A DNA stretch of 55,796 bases from Paenibacillus sp. 32O-W (GCF_007679495.1 NZ_VEGP01000033.1:1-55796); one strand, 5' to 3'. Positions 17,411 through 26,668 are shown, counted from the first letter of the stretch. Notes: generated by a model from the sequence alone, not told the origin. Translations and numbers: made by a program.

Positions 17411-18739
17411 TTGAAACCATTTTCCTTATTTAAGTCTGTTTGTGCAATTATTCTTACTCTCGCGATAACCGCATGTTCTTCCGGAAGCGGCAGCGGTAAT
17501 GGAGACAGCGGCGGCGGAGGCCAATCGTCCGGAGAAGGTAGCGGCAAGGTTACAATCCGGCTGGCTACATGGGCGGGGGCGGATGAAGCTAAAGAACTGC
17601 AGCAGATACTCGACAAGCTGAACAATCAATCATCTACATATCAAATCATTCAAGATTCCAATCCTGCAGAATATGATACCCGTCTTCTGACCCAGCTTAC
17701 AGGGCAATCCGGGCCCGATCTGCTCTGGATAAGCGCGCAGCGGGCCGCACAGTTCTCTTCTCAGAATGTGATGCTGGATATTACGGAGCGTCTTAAAGGG
17801 TCGGATCATCCCGCGGCCAATACAGAGGATTATTATGAAGCTTCACTGCAGCCTTTCACATATAAGGACAGGATCTACGGGCTTCCTTGGCTGCAGCAGC
17901 CTATTATGCTGTATGTGAACAAAGCTCTGTTCGATGAAGCGGGCATCGACTATCCCGACGAGTCTTGGAACTGGGATGACTTTATCCATGCAGCCAAAAA
18001 ATTGACCAAGGATACAAGCGGAGCAACAGCGGATGATCCTGCGTTCAACGCTAATGCAGTAGCTCAATGGGGATTCACGGTCAATGGCTGGCCGCCGGTC
18101 CAAATGTTCATTTGGCAGAATGGAGGGGAGGTAATTACGGAGGATTTCCGGGAATCTCCGATCGATTCTCCCGAGTCGCTGGAAGCTTTCCGATTCTATG
18201 CTGATTTGATTAACGGCCCGCTGACTCCTTCCCAGCAGGTTATCCGCGACCGCGGTTTCGATCAAATGTTCAGGAGCGGTCAGGTAGCAATGTTTATGGG
18301 AGGTGCAGCCGACGATCTGGATTCAACGATAGATCATGTGCAGGCCTATCGGGTGCCGGCGGGGCCGGGAGGAATTAAAGCGACATTCGGCGATATTCTG
18401 GGCATGGGGATCAATGCCAAGACGAAAAATCCGGATGCAGCTTTCGAAGCCTTGGTCGATCTTACCGATGCGATTCATCATTGGAAAATCATGCCGCCGC
18501 GAACCTCGCTTGCCGATCTGAAGAAGCTGCAGGAAATGCATCCTAAGAAGTCTCACTCGTTAGAGGCGATAATTGCATCGATGGAGCATGCAAGGCCTTA
18601 TCGGTACTTTGCGAATTATCCAGATTGGGACAATATATTCTGGAATCAGTTGATGGATCCGATAGTCAATGCGGGCACGGATCCGGAGGAGCTCATTCCG
18701 CAGGTGAAGAAGCTGCTGGATGGCGTGTTAAACAAATAG
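17411..18739 (+). CDS. sugar ABC transporter substrate-binding lipoprotein
   Basis: A 442-residue family 1 extracellular solute-binding protein. The signal peptide ends in a lipobox, LTLAITAC, with Cys22 as the expected lipid-modified residue, followed by a Ser/Gly-rich linker. The mature part has the family pattern QILDKLNNQSSTYQIIQDSN, PDLLWISAQRAAQF, SWNWDDFIHAAKKL and MFRSGQVAMFMGG. A longer frame from GTG 17345 would place hydrophilic residues before the signal; TTG 17411 after GGGGGCGAG is preferred. First gene of an importer operon with two permeases. Its ligand is probably an oligosaccharide, by association with GH130. Confidence 0.92.
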   Translation: MKPFSLFKSVCAIILTLAITACSSGSGSGNGDSGGGGQSSGEGSGKVTIRLATWAGADEAKELQQILDKLNNQSSTYQIIQDSNPAEYDTRLLTQLTGQSGPDLLWISAQRAAQFSSQNVMLDITERLKGSDHPAANTEDYYEASLQPFTYKDRIYGLPWLQQPIMLYVNKALFDEAGIDYPDESWNWDDFIHAAKKLTKDTSGATADDPAFNANAVAQWGFTVNGWPPVQMFIWQNGGEVITEDFRESPIDSPESLEAFRFYADLINGPLTPSQQVIRDRGFDQMFRSGQVAMFMGGAADDLDSTIDHVQAYRVPAGPGGIKATFGDILGMGINAKTKNPDAAFEALVDLTDAIHHWKIMPPRTSLADLKKLQEMHPKKSHSLEAIIASMEHARPYRYFANYPDWDNIFWNQLMDPIVNAGTDPEELIPQVKKLLDGVLNK

Positions 18740-18850
18740 CCGAGGTTCATAAATGGAAAGGGTGGGAGGCAGTTATCGTTTCTGCCTCCTATTCCTGCTA
18801 GACAACAAATGGCCAACACATGACTTTGACGATCGAAAGGAGGCGGCGCT

Positions 18851-19840
18851 ATGGAAAACTACACGGCAACGTTGATGCGCTGGCTGCTTGTTCCAGTGTG
18901 CTTGTTTGCTATTGCCGGCGCCCTCTATTTTATCTTTCTGAAGCTGGGCTGGAGGAAGCGGCAGGCTATGGGCGTAGCGCTCGTTTCCCCGTGGATGGTC
19001 GGATTTCTGATTTTTACCGCCTATCCTTTGCTTAATTCCCTGTATTTAAGCTTTACCGACTCCAGCTTATTTGGGAAGGCCAATTGGGTAGGGCTGGATA
19101 ATTATATTTACTTGTTCACGAAGGATATCGAGTTCTGGCCTTCGATCCGGATTACTTTGCTGTACGCCGCTTTATCGCTGCCGATCGGGGTAGTCGGTGC
19201 GCTGCTGGTAGCGATGCTGTTGAACAACAAGATCAAGGGGATCGGTACGTTCCGAACGATTTATTTCCTGCCGGCCGTCCTGCCCGAAGTGGCTGTCGCG
19301 CTGCTCTGGAGATGGATGTTTAACAGTGAATCGGGCATTATCAATTACTCCCTTTCGCCGTTCTTTGCGCTATTCGGGATGGACAAACCCAATTGGTTCG
19401 GGGACCCGAATTACGTTCTTGGCGCCTTCATCATTATGAGCGTGTGGGGGATTTTCGGGACGAATACCGTTGTCTTCCTGGCCGGTCTGCAGGGAGTTCC
19501 GAGATCCTTGTATGAGGCGGCGGAAATCGATGGAGCGAACGCGTTGGCGAAGTTCCGGCACATTACCGTTCCGCAAATTTCGCCTGTCATTCTGCTTCAG
19601 GTGGTTATGGGGATGATTGGCGCGCTGCAGATTTTCACGATTGCGATGTTTGTCCGGCCAACCTCGGCCGCAGGCAAATTCATGAACCAGCTTGTGTATG
19701 AGCGGGGCTTCGCTGCTCTTCACATGGGCGAAGCTTCAGCAATCGCCTGGGTGCTGTTCATTATCATCCTCGTGCTTACGCTTCTGGTCTTTCGCTCAAC
19801 CCCGGCCTGGGTTCACTATGAATCCGATATGCGGAAATAG
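18851..19840 (+). CDS. sugar ABC transporter permease (MalF/UgpA-like)
   Basis: Integral membrane protein of 329 residues with several hydrophobic segments; the extra first one (LLVPVCLFAIAGALYFIF) precedes the usual permease start near VSPWMVGFLIFTAYPLLNSL. The EAA loop that contacts the ATPase is EAAEIDGANALAKFRHITVP. The start follows AAAGGAGGCGGCGCT, an excellent site. Partner of the next permease. Confidence 0.93.
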   Translation: MENYTATLMRWLLVPVCLFAIAGALYFIFLKLGWRKRQAMGVALVSPWMVGFLIFTAYPLLNSLYLSFTDSSLFGKANWVGLDNYIYLFTKDIEFWPSIRITLLYAALSLPIGVVGALLVAMLLNNKIKGIGTFRTIYFLPAVLPEVAVALLWRWMFNSESGIINYSLSPFFALFGMDKPNWFGDPNYVLGAFIIMSVWGIFGTNTVVFLAGLQGVPRSLYEAAEIDGANALAKFRHITVPQISPVILLQVVMGMIGALQIFTIAMFVRPTSAAGKFMNQLVYERGFAALHMGEASAIAWVLFIIILVLTLLVFRSTPAWVHYESDMRK

Positions 19841-19851
19841 GAGGTGATGTC

Positions 19852-20730
19852 GTGTTGAATGGAGCTTATGCCGTAACCGGGTCCTTGTCCAGAAAAAGCC
19901 TAAACCGAATAAAACGGACGCTCATTTATGCAGTCGTTACCTTATTGGCAGCGGTCATTCTCGTTCCTTTCTTCTGGATGCTGTCCACCGCGCTGCAGGC
20001 AGATGGAGATATTTTCGCTTGGCCGCCGCAGTGGTTTCCCGATCCGCCGCAATGGCACAATTTTATTGATGCGTGGACTGCCATGCCGTTCAACCGTTAC
20101 TTAGTGAATACGTTGTTTATCGTCACGCTTGGAATCATCGGGGAAATGGCGAGCGCCACTATCGTGGCTTACGGCTTTGCCCGGTTCCGTTTTCCGGGGA
20201 GCGACTTCATCTTTCTAGTGCTGCTTGCCACCATGATGCTTCCTTTTCACGTGACGCTCATTCCGACGTTTCTAATTTGGCAGAAGCTAGGGCTAACCGG
20301 ACAGTTCGATCCTCTCGTACTGCGCTCCTGGACCGCTTGGGGTCCGTTCTATATCTTTCTCTTGCGGCAATTTTTTCTGACGCTGCCGCGCGAGCTTGAT
20401 GATGCGGCGGAGATAGACGGAGCCAATACGTTCCAAACGTTTTATCACGTCATGCTGCCGCAGATCGTTCCCGCATTACTGGCTGTGGCGATCTTTGCTT
20501 TTCGCGGGTATTGGAACGACTTCCTCGGTCCGCTGATCTATTTAACCAATATGGAGCTCTACACTTTAAATGTCGGAATGTATTTCTTTATGGGCGGAGT
20601 CAATGAAGCGCCTCAGTGGAATTATTTGATGGCCATGTCGACGCTCGTGGCCCTGCCGGTTATTGTGCTGTTTTTTGCCGCTCAGCGTTATTTCATAGAA
20701 GGTATTACTTTTACCGGAATTAAAGATTAA
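19852..20730 (+). CDS. carbohydrate ABC transporter permease (MalG/UgpE-like)
   Basis: Second membrane subunit, 292 residues, starting at GTG 19852 after GGAGGTGATG. It has the MalG-type N-terminus (VILVPFFWMLSTALQADGDI) and EAA loop DDAAEIDGANTFQTFYHVML. The operon has no nucleotide-binding subunit, so a shared MsmX/UgpC-type ATPase from elsewhere in the genome must energise it, as is common in Firmicutes. Confidence 0.93.
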   Translation: MLNGAYAVTGSLSRKSLNRIKRTLIYAVVTLLAAVILVPFFWMLSTALQADGDIFAWPPQWFPDPPQWHNFIDAWTAMPFNRYLVNTLFIVTLGIIGEMASATIVAYGFARFRFPGSDFIFLVLLATMMLPFHVTLIPTFLIWQKLGLTGQFDPLVLRSWTAWGPFYIFLLRQFFLTLPRELDDAAEIDGANTFQTFYHVMLPQIVPALLAVAIFAFRGYWNDFLGPLIYLTNMELYTLNVGMYFFMGGVNEAPQWNYLMAMSTLVALPVIVLFFAAQRYFIEGITFTGIKD

Positions 20731-20769
20731 CACAATAGATAGAGAAACCCGATGATAAGGAGGATACTT

Positions 20770-21870
20770 GTGGTAGAACCATGCCAAACAACAATGCAGC
20801 GCTGTCGGCTCAATCCTTTGATTACTCCGGGCGATATTGTGCCTTCGTTTCCTGAATGGGAGGTGCTTGGCGCCTTTAATGCAGGAGTTGCGCAGATTAA
20901 TGATGAAATCATTCTATTGCTGCGTGTAGCGGAATCCCCCCGGCAGATGGATCCGAATCACTTATTGGTTCCCGTGCTGGACACGGATGTCTGCGATGGC
21001 GGTAAGGGCACACGAATGAAGACGGTAAAGCTCGACAGAAACGATCCGAATCTCGACTTTAGCGATCCTCGCGTTGTTCGTGACCGGGACGGCCGCACCC
21101 TGTATTTGACGTCCATATCGCATCTGCGGGTTGCCCGCAGCCGCGACGGCGAGCGTTTTACGATAGAGGAAAGCCCTAGTATAATGCCGGAAGGCCGGGC
21201 AGAGTGCTGGGGTATCGAGGATCCGCGCATTACTTTCCTCGATAACCATTATTACATTACTTACAGCGCGGTATCCGATAAGGGCGTCGGCGTCGGGCTG
21301 CTATCCACCCGGGACTTCGTCCGATTCCAACGGGAAGGGCTGATTTTGGCGCCGACTAACAAAGACGCCGTCATCTTTCCCGAGCGGATTGAAGGGCGTT
21401 ATTACATGCTGCACCGCCCGGTTCCGGAAGGAATCGGGGCGCCTGAAATGTGGCTTGCCACTTCTTCGGATCTGAAGCATTGGGGGGATCATCAGTTTTT
21501 AATGGGATTAAGGGACGGATTGTGGGACGATCAGCGCATCGGGGCAGGCTGTGTTCCTATCAAAACCGATGACGGCTGGCTTGTCCTCTATCACGGGGCC
21601 GACCGGGCTAACCGGTATTGCATGGGGGCCGCTCTGTTGGATCTTCGGCAGCCGGGCCGGGTCATCGCCCGTCTGAAAGAACCTGTTTTATTTCCCGAGG
21701 CACCATATGAAATCAGTGGTTTCTTTAACCAGGTCGTATTTGCGTGCGGTGCTGTGGTGCGTGATAATCGAGTTACGATGTACTATGGCGTTTGTGACGA
21801 ATCGATGGCCAGTGTAACTTTTGAACTGCAGCCGTTAATAAACCGATTAAAGGATCAAAGCGATCAATAA
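20770..21870 (+). CDS. GH130 family glycoside phosphorylase or hydrolase
   Basis: A five-bladed beta-propeller-type enzyme of 366 residues. The GH130 hallmark is AECWGIEDPRITFLDNHYYI, and LYLTSISHLRVARSRDGERF, DAVIFPERIEGRYYMLHRPV and GWLVLYHGADRANRYCMGAA are further family blocks. GH130 members mostly phosphorolyse or hydrolyse beta-mannosides. It lacks a signal peptide, so it acts on the imported sugar in the cytosol. The start is revised: an ATG at 20752 has the Shine-Dalgarno AAGGAGG inside its own codons, so the GTG at 20770, 6 bp after that site, is the real start. Subfamily cannot be fixed by eye. Confidence 0.88.
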   Translation: MVEPCQTTMQRCRLNPLITPGDIVPSFPEWEVLGAFNAGVAQINDEIILLLRVAESPRQMDPNHLLVPVLDTDVCDGGKGTRMKTVKLDRNDPNLDFSDPRVVRDRDGRTLYLTSISHLRVARSRDGERFTIEESPSIMPEGRAECWGIEDPRITFLDNHYYITYSAVSDKGVGVGLLSTRDFVRFQREGLILAPTNKDAVIFPERIEGRYYMLHRPVPEGIGAPEMWLATSSDLKHWGDHQFLMGLRDGLWDDQRIGAGCVPIKTDDGWLVLYHGADRANRYCMGAALLDLRQPGRVIARLKEPVLFPEAPYEISGFFNQVVFACGAVVRDNRVTMYYGVCDESMASVTFELQPLINRLKDQSDQ

Positions 21871-21896
21871 TAGACTTGAAAGGAAAATCGGAGACA

Positions 21897-22859
21897 ATGG
21901 GTGAATTAAAAAACAGCGGATTAAAATCGTGTTCTGTTCTGCTTGAAGCCTTCAGAAAAGGGGAAAGCAAGCCCTATAACGCTGAAAAGCTGCTTTTTGG
22001 CGGGGTAGGCGACCGGGACGTCTACAATATATCCGCTCCTTTTGAGGACGATGGAGAAATGGTCATAGCGGGAAGGGTGGAAGAGCGGAATAGCGAGGCT
22101 TCCGAAATTTACTTTTTTGTAATGCGCGATGGCCGCTGGGTACCGCGGGAGGGGGCTCCCGGCTTTGAGCTCCAGGACCCGTTCTTCACAAAAATTTCCG
22201 GGGAGCTGATTTTCGGCGGTGTAGAGACGTTTCCACATCCGCAGCGTGAAGGGGAGTTAAGCTGGCGGACCGTATTTTACAGAGGGAAGAAAGTGGCCGA
22301 TTTGAAGCCGTTCTTTAGCGGTCCCGACCAGATGAAAGATTTGCGCTTAGTGCAGCTGCAGGATGGTAAGATCGGTATCTTCACCCGCCCACAGGGAGAC
22401 AAAGGAGGGAGAGGCAAAATAGGCTTCACGAAGATCAATTCCCTCGATGAGCTGTCTCAAGAAGTGGTTTTGCAGGCTCCTCTTCTGCAAGGGCAATTTT
22501 CTGATGAAGAATGGGGGGGAGGCAACGAGGTTCACCTGCTCTCCAACGGTTTATTAGGCATACTGGGCCATATTGCACAGTTTGACGAACGGGGGGACCG
22601 TCATTATTATCCGATGATATTCGTGTTTGACCCGCACACCGAAACACATTCCGATATGGAAATTATCGCAGAGCGTGCCAACTTCGTAGAGGGCCCTGCC
22701 AAGCGCCCCGACCTGGTCGATGTTGTTTTTAGCGGCGGGCTGATTCGTCATTCGGACGGCACAGCGGATTTATATGCAGGCATCAGTGACGCGGAAGCAC
22801 AGAAGGTGACGATCAAGGATCCGTTTGCCGGATATGAACGCCAGACAAAGTCTAAATGA
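21897..22859 (+). CDS. DUF1861 family protein, predicted beta-propeller
   Basis: About 320 residues, similar to DUF1861 proteins: VYNISAPFEDDGEMVIAGRV, REGELSWRTVFYRG, DQMKDLRLVQLQDGKIGIFT, WGGGNEVHLLSNGLLGILGH and DLYAGISDAEAQKVTIKDPF. The repeated strand pattern suggests a propeller fold like its GH130 neighbour. It is the last gene of the operon, so it probably helps process the same oligosaccharide, but no activity is assigned. The start is uncertain: TTG 21876 has no ribosome site, while ATG 21897 follows a weak GGAAAATCGGAG. Confidence 0.82.
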   Translation: MGELKNSGLKSCSVLLEAFRKGESKPYNAEKLLFGGVGDRDVYNISAPFEDDGEMVIAGRVEERNSEASEIYFFVMRDGRWVPREGAPGFELQDPFFTKISGELIFGGVETFPHPQREGELSWRTVFYRGKKVADLKPFFSGPDQMKDLRLVQLQDGKIGIFTRPQGDKGGRGKIGFTKINSLDELSQEVVLQAPLLQGQFSDEEWGGGNEVHLLSNGLLGILGHIAQFDERGDRHYYPMIFVFDPHTETHSDMEIIAERANFVEGPAKRPDLVDVVFSGGLIRHSDGTADLYAGISDAEAQKVTIKDPFAGYERQTKSK

Positions 22860-22882
22860 CCTATGTTCAAATGATAAAAAAG

Positions 22883-22927
22883 AAAGAGCGAGAGTTAGTG
22901 GACAACCACTAGCCTCGCTCTTTATTA
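22883..22927. terminator. bidirectional terminator
   Basis: AAAGAGCGAG (22883-22892) pairs with CTCGCTCTTT (22914-22923), with an inner TAGTGG/CCACTA stem. The minus side runs into TTTCTTTTTTAT and the plus side into ATTATAG. It serves the GH130 operon and the converging protease gene. Confidence 0.88.
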
Positions 22928-22961
22928 TAGAATCTTTTAACCGCTATGCCGGTTAAGGCGG

Positions 22962-23651
22962 TTATTCATTGCGGCTGTTAAAAATGGCGATGTATTTAAG
23001 CAGCTCGAGGACGGAGATCAATGCGGCGGCGACGTAGGTCAGCGCAGCGGCATTCAGTACCTTGGCGACTCCCGTTTCTTCCTCGTTCGTGATGAACCCT
23101 TCGGCCACCATCAAGCTGCGTGCCCGGCTGCTGGCGTTGAATTCAACCGGCAGAGTAACAAGCTGGAACAGGACAGCTGCCGAGAAGAAAATAATCCCGA
23201 CAAGCAGCAGGAAATTAAATTGTTGAAAGATTATTCCGGCAATGATCAACAGCGGTGCAATCCCGGAGCTAAAGTTGACGGCCGGGAACATCCGGTGGCG
23301 CGCTACCAGCATCGGGTATGCTTCTTTATGCTGGATAGCATGACCAACCTCGTGGCATGCGACCGAAACGGCGGATATGGAATTTTCGTAATAAACCGGT
23401 TCGGAAAGGCGAACCACACGATTAATCGGATCGTAATGGTCGGTTAATGCTCCACGAACGGGTTCGATCGGCACATCATGCAGCCCGTTGGCATCCAGCA
23501 TTCTCCGGGCAGCCTCATAACCGGTCAGGCCATACGTTGTCGGTACTTCGGACCACTTCCTGAAGGTGCCCTTAACCCGGAAGGAAGCCCAGATGGACAG
23601 ACCGAAGGCAGCCAAAATCAAAAGGTCCCATGGGTAGTAGAAGAAGAACAT
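22962..23651 (-). CDS. zinc metallopeptidase, YugP-like, membrane-bound
   Basis: A 229-residue membrane protease of the YugP/DUF2268-like neutral zinc metallopeptidase family. An N-terminal hydrophobic anchor (FYYPWDLLILAAFGLSIWAS) is followed by the zinc motif SVACHEVGHAIQH (His100, Glu101, His104) and C-terminal hydrophobic segments (IAPLLIIAGIIFQQFNFLLL). Substrates are unknown. ATG 23651 with AGGGGGA at 8 bp is preferred over the TTG at 23657. Confidence 0.93.
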   Translation of the reverse strand: MFFFYYPWDLLILAAFGLSIWASFRVKGTFRKWSEVPTTYGLTGYEAARRMLDANGLHDVPIEPVRGALTDHYDPINRVVRLSEPVYYENSISAVSVACHEVGHAIQHKEAYPMLVARHRMFPAVNFSSGIAPLLIIAGIIFQQFNFLLLVGIIFFSAAVLFQLVTLPVEFNASSRARSLMVAEGFITNEEETGVAKVLNAAALTYVAAALISVLELLKYIAIFNSRNE

Positions 23652-23768
23652 ACACAATCCCCCTGTTTATAGGATATAACGAAAAAAGATGAACCGATAA
23701 GTTCATAACGTTCGAAAAAGCTTGGCCTGGCAGCTCATACTAAGGCTTCAGTATGTCTGGAACAGCCG

Positions 23769-24167
23769 TTATAGAAGAGGGCCTTTGCCGAGTAAGAGCA
23801 GGAGAGCTTCGATGACGGCGGCGCTCTGCGGAGTCAGAAGTTTGTACAAATTCTTGGCCTGGTTCGGCTTGAGCTGGTCAATCAGAGGACTGAGCTCCTT
23901 GACTTCCTTCTCCAATTGCTGCATCTGCAGCTGCAGAGCGGCCAGCCTGTCATTCACTTGCTCGTCATTGCTGACCTTATTGATCAAATCAAGACTGCTC
24001 TTGATCTCTTCCAAGGTGAATTTCTCTCTCTTCATACTTTCAATACGTTTCAAACGGTTTAAGGTTTCATAGCTGTAATAACGATAATTGCTGTTCGACC
24101 GCTTCTCCGGAGAGATGAGCCCAAGCTTGGTATAATAATCAATTGTTCTTTGGCTGACATTCGCCAT
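23769..24167 (-). CDS. MerR family regulator, 5' end apparently frameshifted
   Basis: A MerR-type regulator whose frame from the in-frame ATG 24167 gives 132 residues (VSQRTIDYYTKLGLISPEKR, then NYRYYSYETLNRLKRIESMK and a coiled coil). That start drops the first DNA-contacting strand and helix. Upstream the same frame encodes DNKLFRIGEIAR, the expected N-terminus, but has no usual start codon before a stop. A good start (ATG 24208, AAAGGGGGACAACCGG upstream) is one base out of frame. The gene is therefore either mutated, mis-sequenced in a G-run, or begins unusually. It sits 193 bp downstream of an MFS exporter gene, so it may regulate that exporter, as BmrR/BltR types do. Confidence 0.75.
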   Translation of the reverse strand: MANVSQRTIDYYTKLGLISPEKRSNSNYRYYSYETLNRLKRIESMKREKFTLEEIKSSLDLINKVSNDEQVNDRLAALQLQMQQLEKEVKELSPLIDQLKPNQAKNLYKLLTPQSAAVIEALLLLLGKGPLL

Positions 24168-24359
24168 TCTAGCGATTTCTCCTATGCGAAATAGCTTGTT
24201 ATCCCCATCCGGTTGTCCCCCTTTTCTAATATCTTCTATGCTTCATGATACATGAATATGAACCATACAGTCAAACGTTATGCTTTTGAATAAAGTGTGA
24301 ATTATTTGGGGGTATACCCGCCGTTTTCCGTATTATTTATCCTAGTGGGACTACGGCGG

Positions 24360-25652
24360 TTAGCTCACCTTGGCGTCGGGCTTGATCAGGAAGAAAACGA
24401 GCCCCAGCGCCACTAATGATAAGGCGGACACCGTAATAAATACAATGGAATGGGATTTCTCCATCATCCATCCAAACAGGGGGGGACCGAAGGCAACGCC
24501 TAGAAAGCGCAGGCTATTGTACATGGATGTGATCATTCCGCGTTCCGACTTGGATACGGCGCCAGTTATCATTGTATTCAGACAGGGAAGAAGCAGGCCT
24601 GTGCCGATGCTGCTTAATGTAAGCAATCCGATGAAAATGTAGATATTGTTAAACAGAAATATCGTGAGCGCCAATGAAACCGTCATTAAGACGAGTCCGA
24701 TATTCATCAGCCATCTCATCAATATGCCGTTCTTCTTAATAACACTCCCGGTCGTATACGAGGTAATCACCATGCCTAACAGCGGAATGGCCAGCACGAG
24801 ACCTTTCACCACCCCGTCGATGGAATAGGGGGGTTCTTCCAGTATGTTAGATAAATAAAACAGAACTCCGAACAGGATAAAAAGCGCCAGGGAGCCCGCG
24901 AAGAAGGCGGTGACCAGCCAACTGGCCTTTTCTTTCATAATGCCGCCTATTTTCTGCGCATAGGCTTTGAATTTTAACGGTTCCTTCTCCCTCGCCGGTT
25001 CCTTGATCAACCAGATGACCGAAACGAGGGAAATGAAACAGAACACCGGAAAGGCGAAGAAGGCGGCGTACCATATGATTAAGGCCAGAAGAGAACCGAT
25101 GATTGGACTTACCACTTTGCCTATGCCGTTGGAAGCTTCCGTCAAGCCAAGTACCTTGCTCTCGGTTGCGCCGTCATAGAGGTCGCCGACCAACGCCATT
25201 GCAATGGAGGCGGTGCCCGCTGCGCCGATTCCCTGCAGTGCCCGGGAAACGATAATAACCCAATAGGATTCCCAGACTGCTCCGAAGCCTGCGAGAATCC
25301 CCGCAGCTCCGTACAAGGTCAAGGAGGGGATAATTACGGCTTTGCGGCTGAAGCGGTCCGATAAATAACCGGAGAAGGGAATGACCAGACCGGCCGAAAC
25401 GGAGAACAACGTAATGACCAAGCTGCTTTGGAACTGCGATATCCCAAGCTCCCGCTCCATATCGGGCAGGATGGGAATAAGCATGGAATTTCCCAGAACC
25501 AAGACAAGGGGGATGGAAGCAATGGCGAAAAATTCCCAAAAGCTCCCTTTGGATTTGCCGCCGTTCTTTTTACGTTTTTTGGGACGGGAAACAGGTTCTT
25601 CTATGTCGCTTTCGAAGGTGATATCCAAAGTGTTCGGCTTAGTTTTTTCCAT
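24360..25652 (-). CDS. MFS transporter, probable drug/proton antiporter
   Basis: A 430-residue major facilitator with 12 predicted membrane segments. After a basic cytosolic tail of about 40 residues (SRPKKRKKNGGKSKG) the first segment has ASIPLVLVLGNSMLIPILPD, the loop 2-3 signature is GYLSDRFSRKAVI, and ALQGIGAAGTASIAMALVGD fits the drug-exporter group. Cargo is unknown. ATG 25652 follows AGAGGAG. A MerR gene lies downstream on the same strand. Confidence 0.9.
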   Translation of the reverse strand: MEKTKPNTLDITFESDIEEPVSRPKKRKKNGGKSKGSFWEFFAIASIPLVLVLGNSMLIPILPDMERELGISQFQSSLVITLFSVSAGLVIPFSGYLSDRFSRKAVIIPSLTLYGAAGILAGFGAVWESYWVIIVSRALQGIGAAGTASIAMALVGDLYDGATESKVLGLTEASNGIGKVVSPIIGSLLALIIWYAAFFAFPVFCFISLVSVIWLIKEPAREKEPLKFKAYAQKIGGIMKEKASWLVTAFFAGSLALFILFGVLFYLSNILEEPPYSIDGVVKGLVLAIPLLGMVITSYTTGSVIKKNGILMRWLMNIGLVLMTVSLALTIFLFNNIYIFIGLLTLSSIGTGLLLPCLNTMITGAVSKSERGMITSMYNSLRFLGVAFGPPLFGWMMEKSHSIVFITVSALSLVALGLVFFLIKPDAKVS

Positions 25653-25824
25653 CTTGGGGCTCCTCTACAGTGTTGTAATGATTTTACTTTTCCCGCCATG
25701 GACCTGATTCATTCCGGAGGCCGGAAGCCAAAAAGTTCAAACATTTGTACCGCTTTATGAATGGAAAAGAAGGCAATTTGGGATATTATTAGGTATACCC
25801 TAGTTTAGAAATGGATTTGAGATA

Positions 25825-26358
25825 ATGAAAAGAAATTGGATTGTGTTGATCGGAATTGTTATCTTATCCGGGTTGGCCATTTATCAGAATCTTGCGGCGA
25901 AGGATAAGGAAGTGATTTTGCCGACGGAAACCGCTCCGAAGCCGGAGTTTCTGGCGCCGTCTTTCAGCCTCCAGGGATTGGACGGACAGACATATAATGT
26001 GGGCGGGGCGAGGGATAAGCCGTTGTTCCTGAATTTCTGGGCCTCCTGGTGCGGACCCTGCGAGATGGAAGCGCCCGACTTGAAGAGGTTATACGACAAG
26101 TATTCAGATCAATTGGATATGTACGCAGTCAACATTACAAGAAACGATAAGCTGGAGAATGCCAAGAAGTTCGTGGAACGGCATGAATTTACTTTTCCGG
26201 TTCTGCTGGACGAAGAGGGCAAGGCAAGCGAGCTCTATCAGTTTTATTTCATTCCGACAAGCTTCCTGATCGACCGGAACGGAGTCATCGCTGAGGTGAT
26301 TAATTTGGTCGAGCCCAAGGAGCTGGAGCGCAAAATTAAAAAGCTGATCGATCGCTGA
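25825..26358 (+). CDS. membrane-anchored thiol-disulfide oxidoreductase, ResA/TlpA-like
   Basis: A 177-residue extracytoplasmic redoxin held by one N-terminal segment (WIVLIGIVILSGLAIYQNLA). The thioredoxin fold has LFLNFWASWCGPCEMEAPDL with the CGPC pair and YFIPTSFLIDRNG with the cis-proline. Likely reduces or exchanges thiols outside the membrane, for example in cytochrome c maturation, although no ccs genes are adjacent. The ribosome site is weak (GGATTTGAG). Confidence 0.92.
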   Translation: MKRNWIVLIGIVILSGLAIYQNLAAKDKEVILPTETAPKPEFLAPSFSLQGLDGQTYNVGGARDKPLFLNFWASWCGPCEMEAPDLKRLYDKYSDQLDMYAVNITRNDKLENAKKFVERHEFTFPVLLDEEGKASELYQFYFIPTSFLIDRNGVIAEVINLVEPKELERKIKKLIDR

Positions 26359-26390
26359 ACAGACTTATGAACACCTATAGCAGCACGAAA

Positions 26391-26440
26391 AAAGCTGTCT
26401 GCCGGGAAGAGGTAATCTTCGCGGCGGACAGCTTTATTTA
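26391..26440 (+). terminator. rho-independent terminator
   Basis: AAAGCTGTC (26391-26399) through GGGAAGA pairs with TCTTC...GGACAGCTTT ending at 26435, followed by ATTTA. It terminates the ResA-like gene. Confidence 0.85.
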
Positions 26441-26474
26441 ACCACATTAGAAAGTTTAAGTTCATTAAAACATT

Positions 26475-26563
26475 AAAATGGAACAACTTTCTAATTGGCA
26501 TAAAAAGCTTCCTTTAAAACCGGGTTATTCGTCTTCGAAGAGGCTCCGTTAGGAGCTTTTTTT
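26475..26563. repeat. intergenic element with AAAAAGCTTCC arms
   Basis: Starts with AAAATGGAACAACTTTC and contains GCATAAAAAGCTTCC, whose AAAAAGCT arm recurs inverted as GGAGCTTTTTTT near 26554-26563. The first 45 bp reappear at about 55281-55325, and the GCATAAAAAGCTTCC core at 43091-43105. Confidence 0.6.
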
Positions 26564-26565
26564 AA

Positions 26566-26662
26566 TATAAGAAGGTATAAGTTAGTTACACCTTATACCT
26601 GTTCTTATGTTTCATCGGTAAACGCGCCTGTCCAAAGGACGACGATAACCGTTTAACCTTGG
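26566..26662 (-). repeat. two-hairpin intergenic element, copy 1 (after cimA)
   Basis: About 96 bp, closely similar to 40435-40527. It contains two inverted repeats: GGTATAAG with CTTATACC, and GGTAAACG with CGTTTAACC around a GTCC/GGAC core. It lies 7 bp from the cimA stop on the gene's 3' side. Confidence 0.8.
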
Positions 26663-26668
26663 GGTAGT

